From Lactifluus volemus (Eukaryota; Basidiomycota; Agaricomycetes; Russulales; Russulaceae), in the NCBI GenBank assembly GCA_022376515.1, contig WTXI01000030.1:248001-312000 (forward strand): a stretch of 64,000 nt of DNA. The letters run 5' to 3'. Positions 59,659 through 64,000 of the stretch are shown piece by piece. How positions within the stretch are numbered: the stretch's first letter is position 1; each line of letters opens with the position of its first letter. Below the pieces are notes generated by a model. That model worked only from the letters and a program-made list of their open reading frames with translations, was not told where the DNA came from and made no database searches. The position numbers and the translations under genes were made by a program.

Positions 59659-60863
59659 GAATGTCATCGTCATTAAGGTCCACCGCACCTGCTCTCGTAT
59701 GCTTCTTTCCACTTCTCCCCTGTCCTCCTTCCACTATCTGTCCTTCAAGTTGTCCGGGTATGTTCCGTGTTCCTGACCACAATCTTGGACCACCTCTCCG
59801 AATCGGCCTGTGCCCCCAAGTCTTACGCTCCACAACACTCCCTTCGGCCACGACTACCTTGTATGCCTCGACTGTGTGGTATGTTCTAGCATCCCTTTGA
59901 TCTTAATATATCGTAGATTCTTCTGTCCTTTCTCTTCGTGTCAGCGATAACCTCGTTTTATTGATTGCATTATGTTTGCATTCGTACTGAATGCGCTACC
60001 ACGATCTACATCAACCACACGTAGCTACGAACTTGAAATGTTACACGGTATTCAAAAGATTAAGAGTTGAGGAACGAAGGAACAACTCGGACTCGGACAC
60101 TCCCCAAAGTGGGCGTACAGCCAACATTATGCCGGTTTCCATTCGAAACGCTTTCAGGTGTGATGGACAAGTGGAAAGGGTATTGAGAAGGATGGGGAGA
60201 TAAGTTAACTTGAAGTCGTGAGAGCAGGCAAATTACCCACCAACAGACTTCATCCTCGTGAGGTGGCGTTCTATATCCTCTCGCTCGACGCATCCCATTT
60301 TTCCCACTTTCTAACACGACATCCATTCCCAAGTCCATGCGACACTTCCGTGAAAAGTTGCGTACTGTGGGTAGGGCAAGCAAGTCCTTGGCCTGCACAC
60401 GGTCGATTTCGAAGAAAGTAGGTTTATTCGGATCTAGTGCTTTTCCGACGCGATCTGTGGTTCTGAAACACCGGCCCTGGTTCCCTGGAGCGACGCGTTC
60501 CTCTTTGAGGTGTACTAAGCACGCCCCGTAGTTGGGCTCTCATCGGGGGACTCAGATGTGAGAACATCAGAGACGGATCGACGACGCTTCTTCATCGACA
60601 ATGATGCACAGACCTTCGCCAACTTTGGCTACCTGTCCTTTCTTGCACTAGGATTTCTTTGAGAGTGGATGCATACGGACTCGTGATCCCCACGCTGGCC
60701 TTGTGGAAATGGATCGCGCTCGGCGGGAGAAGCTCATTGAACAGGTTGAGAAGAGTGGCCAGTCGCCAAAGTTGCTGGTGTAAGCGATAGTGGCGCTCAT
60801 TGTACGCCAAACGGAGTTTGAACTTAGGCGCCCCCCGGCGTTCCCTGATAACTTAGCTTTTTA
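59659..60863 (+). repeat. 3' flank of copy H
   Basis: First ~750 bp duplicates the copy-G flank. The rest contains the minus-strand relic at 60060-60810. No other gene. The promoter of copy I should be in the last 100 bp. Confidence 0.6.
60060..60810 (-). pseudogene. Unknown gene relic, copy 2 (longer)
   Basis: Starts at 60810 with MAYNERHYRLHQQLWRLATL, then LLNLFNELLPPSAIHFHKAS and SPYASTLKEILVQERTG, a convincing helical N-terminus. The frame then shifts (KVGEGLCIIVDEEAS in the next frame at about 60615-60580), continues through TPQRGTRRSREPG and LDPNKPTFFEIDRVQAKDLLALP, and ends with MDLGMDVVLESGKNGMRRARGYRTPPHEDEV. The N-terminal half is missing from copy 1. It looks like a real former gene of ~230 residues, Lys/Arg-rich at the end. 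I do not recognise the family. Confidence 0.45.
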
Positions 60864-62416
60864 ATGCCGACGGATGGCAGCTCTATAGGTTCAAACAGAG
60901 TTGCACAGGAATCGTTTATGGATAGACCAGGTAAGACTTGCCTAAGGCCACATTGACGATTGCTGAGTTGTATCGCGCAGGCCTAGTGCTCGAACGAGCG
61001 CTTATCGAATCGCTCCCAGACGACGTCCTGCTCGAAATATTCTATCAAGTCTTCACTGACAATCGTTATGAATGGTCTTCAAATTGGCTCAAGCTGGTGC
61101 ATGTATGCCGAAGATGGCGATTTCTCATTTTTGCATCACCACTCCGTCTCGAATTGCGACTTGTTTGCACACCAACAACGCCAGTGAGGAAACTGCTCGA
61201 TATTTGGCCAAAATTTCCTCTCGCAGTCCAAACTGGATTGTCAAGTGAGGACAAATTCGGCAACCTCATTGCCGCATTGGAGCATCGCGATCGCGTACAG
61301 AGAATTTCTATCAGTGATCGTAATCTACCAGCCCCGAATTCTTTAGGGAAACGAATAGTGGCGGTGATGCAGGAGCCATTTCCGGAATTGACATATCTTT
61401 CCCTTCGCTTAATTTCTAGTGTGTTACCCCTTCCCGACACCTTCATGAATGGATCCGCCTCGCGCTTACAACATCTCTCGCTCGCGCGGATCTCATTTCC
61501 GTCGTTGCCACGATTCCTCTTGGCTACAAGAGACCTCACTTATCTTGCTCTTGGCCATATACCTAATTCTGGGTACATCCCACCCGAGAAAATGGCCACA
61601 TCCCTGTCCATGTTGCCGAAGCTCGATTCCCTCGCCATCCAATTCGAATCTCCGACGTCTGACCCCAAACGAAGAAACCGACCTCTCCCGCCACAGACCC
61701 GGTCTGTTCTCCATTCTCTCACCAAATTGGTGTTTCAAGGTGTTAGCGAGTACCTGGAAGTTCTCGCGGCCCGAATAGATGCACCTCTACTCAAGTTCGA
61801 TCAGATAACCTTCTTCAATCAGCCTGTGTTTGACATCCCCCAAATCATTCGGTTCTCTGGTCACCTAGACTCATTCAGGACATCCAGTCTAACCTTGAGG
61901 TTCAATCTGAATCCCGTTATCCCCGACGCTGTCTTGTTTCATATGGAGCCCCGTCAATTGGCATCAGTGGGTCGGAGATGCTCGTGGCATATCCTGTGCA
62001 ACAATTTAGATGGGCAAGTATTTTCACTGGCACAGATATGCAGCCAGATTCCGTCCTTCCGCTCTAGCGTGGAATCGCTCGAAATCGAGTACGCTTTTTG
62101 GGGCCAAAACCAACCAGAAATCGATATTGATCCGACGGTATGGCTCCGACTTTTTCAATCATTTCCCTCTGTCCAGAGTCTTGAAATATCTTCCTACCTC
62201 GAGCGGTCCATCGCAGCTACGTTAGGAGGGCTCACGGAAGAATCGGCAGCCGATGTATTCCCCTCGCTACATAGCCTTGTCATTGTGCCACTGGCATATA
62301 CTATGTTACAGCACATTGACACTACGCCACAACTTGAAGACATGCAATCATTCGTCGCAGCCCGCCAGCATAGCGTTCACCCCGTAGCTGTCTCTCGCAA
62401 AGTGAGGACATCGTAA
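60864..62416 (+). CDS. F-box family copy I, intact, most diverged leader
   Basis: Exons 60864-60930 and 60981-62416 give 500 residues. The leader is MPTDGSSIGSNRVAQESFMD, shorter than in other copies. The F-box is ALIESLPDDVLLEIFYQVF ... LVHVCRRWRFLIFASPLRLEL. The body follows the family plan: KLLDIWPKFPLAVQ, LEHRDRVQRISISD, LPDTFMNGSASRLQHLSL, IPNSGYIPPEKMATSLSMLP, VSEYLEVLAARIDAPLLKF, IPQIIRFSGHLDSFRTSSL, AQICSQIPSFRSSVESLEIE, LERSIAATLGGLTEESAADVFPSLHSLVI and SFVAARQHSVHPVAVSRKV. It carries an extra segment (YTMLQHIDTTPQLED) before the final helix. Last member of the array. Predicted SCF substrate receptor; target unknown. Confidence 0.9.
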
Positions 62417-63287
62417 GGCCAGTGCAGCCACTGTCCTCGGAGTCTTTCGCATTTGCTTCTTTCCACTCGTTCCGTTTCCTCTCTCTACCATCTGTCCTCG
62501 TCCATCTATCTTCGCCTGAATGCGATTCCTGATCGCCAGTGTATCGTCAACCCTCTGCCCTCCACACCCATCAATACCACCTCGGCCACACCATCTGGCC
62601 CAATGCTATGTTACGCTGGCCTGCGTTGCGTTTACTTGCTGACCCTTCTGTGTCGTTCATCTCTTTGTCTCGCCTTGTCTCAGACTTACCACGCCTCGAA
62701 TCGCGTTCTATATTAGGTTGCGACCCGTTCTCCTTTCCGTACCATTACCTTTCCTTGGTGTTTGACGTTCTTGTCCCACCAAGTTAGTCTATATCAGGTT
62801 CATTCTTGACTGACACCTCGTCAGTTAGCTTTCCCGTTTGTCTTATGGTATCTCCCCTCCACCTTGGTCCGTTCTCTTTTTTTTTTTTTCCAAGTCAGCA
62901 CTTATATTCCGCAACACGTACTACGAAAAAAATGCGGTCCTCGTATTTACAGGAATGGAGAGGGGTAGCTACCATGCTGCACGCGCGAAGTACTGTAATA
63001 GTCCCGACCCCCTCTGACATTCCGTCTCTCCTCTTGTGTACCAAAAATGCGTCCGTTTGGACTAGCACATGTTTTCCTTGTGTTCGTAACACCGCCCTTT
63101 ACGGATATCCCTTGACAAAGAGTGCTCGAATGGCGGTGAGTTGCATGGTAGCTGGTATTATTTATAGTGGGAAACGGGTGAAGGTGCACGGACGAGGTGT
63201 ACAGTATAGATCACATGAACGAACTTGAACTTAAGTCACGGAATCGCCGTGACTGTCACTCTGACTTCCCTTGTGCCACACTTCGCT
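62417..63287. other. No supported gene
   Basis: Pyrimidine-rich plus-strand sequence following copy I, with a T tract at 62879-62890. A frame at 62806-63228 is open but lacks coherent composition. The end is the promoter of the right-edge gene. Confidence 0.4.
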
Positions 63288-64000
63288 ATGGTCCGCTCAA
63301 AGACAGCACCCACGTCTGACGAGCCGGAGGACGATGATATGCTTTCTGATGGAGATACAAAGGTCAAGAAACCGGGACTCGGACGCATGGATACAGAGGA
63401 CTCCCCCAGAAAAAAAACGAGGAGCCAAGGCAATGAGGCCACTTGCGTACCCAACATAACTGAAAAAAAGGTTTGTTTATCAGTTATCACCATGACTAGC
63501 TGACCACAACATATGATACGCAGACTCCACCCTGCCCACGTTCTCCATTGCCAAAGCGTCGCGGAAGAAATGAGGATCCCGTCAGAAAACGTGCCAAGGT
63601 GGCTAAGGCAGCAGAAACCAAAGCAACAAAGGAAGCCAAGGCAGTAGACAAAAAAAGACAGGCTCTGGAGAATGACGCCGCAAAGGAAAGTTTGGTGGAA
63701 ATGGAGATCGACGAATCTTTTGCTCGGGTGCAGGAGGACCAACAGCGCGTTCGTCAAGTGTCCGATATCCAAACTCCACTTACTGGCGGGGATAACGATG
63801 ACTCGGACGATGAATTTGCTGGACTGAATGATAGGGAGTTCAGTGGCGATGAGTCCAAAGAGTCTTCAACCAGTGATGAGGCAAAGCATTCGAGAATGGT
63901 ACGTGGTCCTAAGGTCCATTTTAATCCATATTATGCCAGCAAAATACTTACCGTTACATATTGAAGGGCTCAAACGCTCGGCTAAAGCTGCGAGATGAGG
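63288..64000 (+). CDS. Lysine-rich acidic-patch nuclear-type protein, N-terminal part
   Basis: Exons 63288-63470, 63524-63898 and 63967 to the edge, all phase 0. The start is MVRSKTAPTSDEPEDDDMLS. It continues with a basic motif DSPRKKTRSQ, a likely bipartite nuclear signal LPKRRGRNEDPVRKRAKVAK, a Lys/Ala/Glu-rich coiled-coil-like stretch (AAETKATKEAKAVDKKRQA), and Ser/Asp/Glu clusters (GDNDDSDDEFAG, SGDESKESSTSDEA). The third exon (GSNARLKLRDE) leaves the window. Without it the frame would stop at 63964, but the donor GTACGT at 63899 and an AG at 63965-63966 favour splicing. No domain visible; probably a nuclear protein. Family unknown. Confidence 0.6.

Overview
The window looks like nuclear DNA of a filamentous basidiomycete, most likely an agaricomycete. 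Genes are split by very short GT-AG introns of about 45-70 bp. Recognisable fungal families include a Zn2Cys6/fungal_trans regulator, a Crinkler effector, a 5-hmdU-DNA-kinase-helical/chromodomain protein and a large basidiomycete-type F-box family. No tRNA, rRNA, CRISPR array or bacterial-style operon was seen.

Layout. (1) 1-3335 (-): 5' part of a long, low-complexity, acidic protein of unknown function. (2) 4070-6090 (+): heavily decayed FG-nucleoporin relic. (3) 6464-7874 (-): intact predicted DNA-base-modification-associated protein ending in a chromodomain. (4) 8.5-21.9 kb: five recognisable conserved genes (Zn2Cys6 regulator, homoserine O-acetyltransferase, short-chain dehydrogenase, cullin, ATP11), each broken by small frameshifts of one or two bases while splice sites and most of the reading frame survive. 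(5) 23.0-62.4 kb: a tandem array of ten paralogous F-box genes. One is on the minus strand and nine on the plus strand. Each has a ~22-32-codon first exon starting MDG or similar, a ~45-65 bp intron, and one long second exon. Six are intact (C, D, E, G, H, I), two are cut by transposons (A, B) and two are frameshifted (copy 0, F).

Inside the array lie two non-LTR retrotransposon copies with target-site duplications and poly(A) tails, a palindromic 370 bp MITE, and a degraded TIR element. The TIR element carries a transposase N-terminus and an aminoglycoside-phosphotransferase-like fragment. Non-F-box genes in the array are a secreted Ser/Thr-rich repeat protein, a three-exon Crinkler (ubiquitin-like head, nuclease-like middle, kinase-like tail), an NAD(P)-binding protein, a small mitochondrial LEA-like protein and an eleven-exon CofD/UPF0052 gene. 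(6) 63288-64000 (+): start of a lysine-rich, probably nuclear protein running off the right edge.

The array grew by block duplication. A plus B with their flanks (24.8-34.6 kb) corresponds to C plus D (37.5-42.7 kb) once the transposons are removed, and G plus H with their flanks form another pair. All three clean transposon insertions into F-box-derived sequence are in the A-B block only. The F-box proteins are presumably substrate receptors for SCF-type ubiquitin ligases; their targets cannot be read from the sequence. All exon borders were read by eye from splice consensus and phase, and have not been tested against transcripts.
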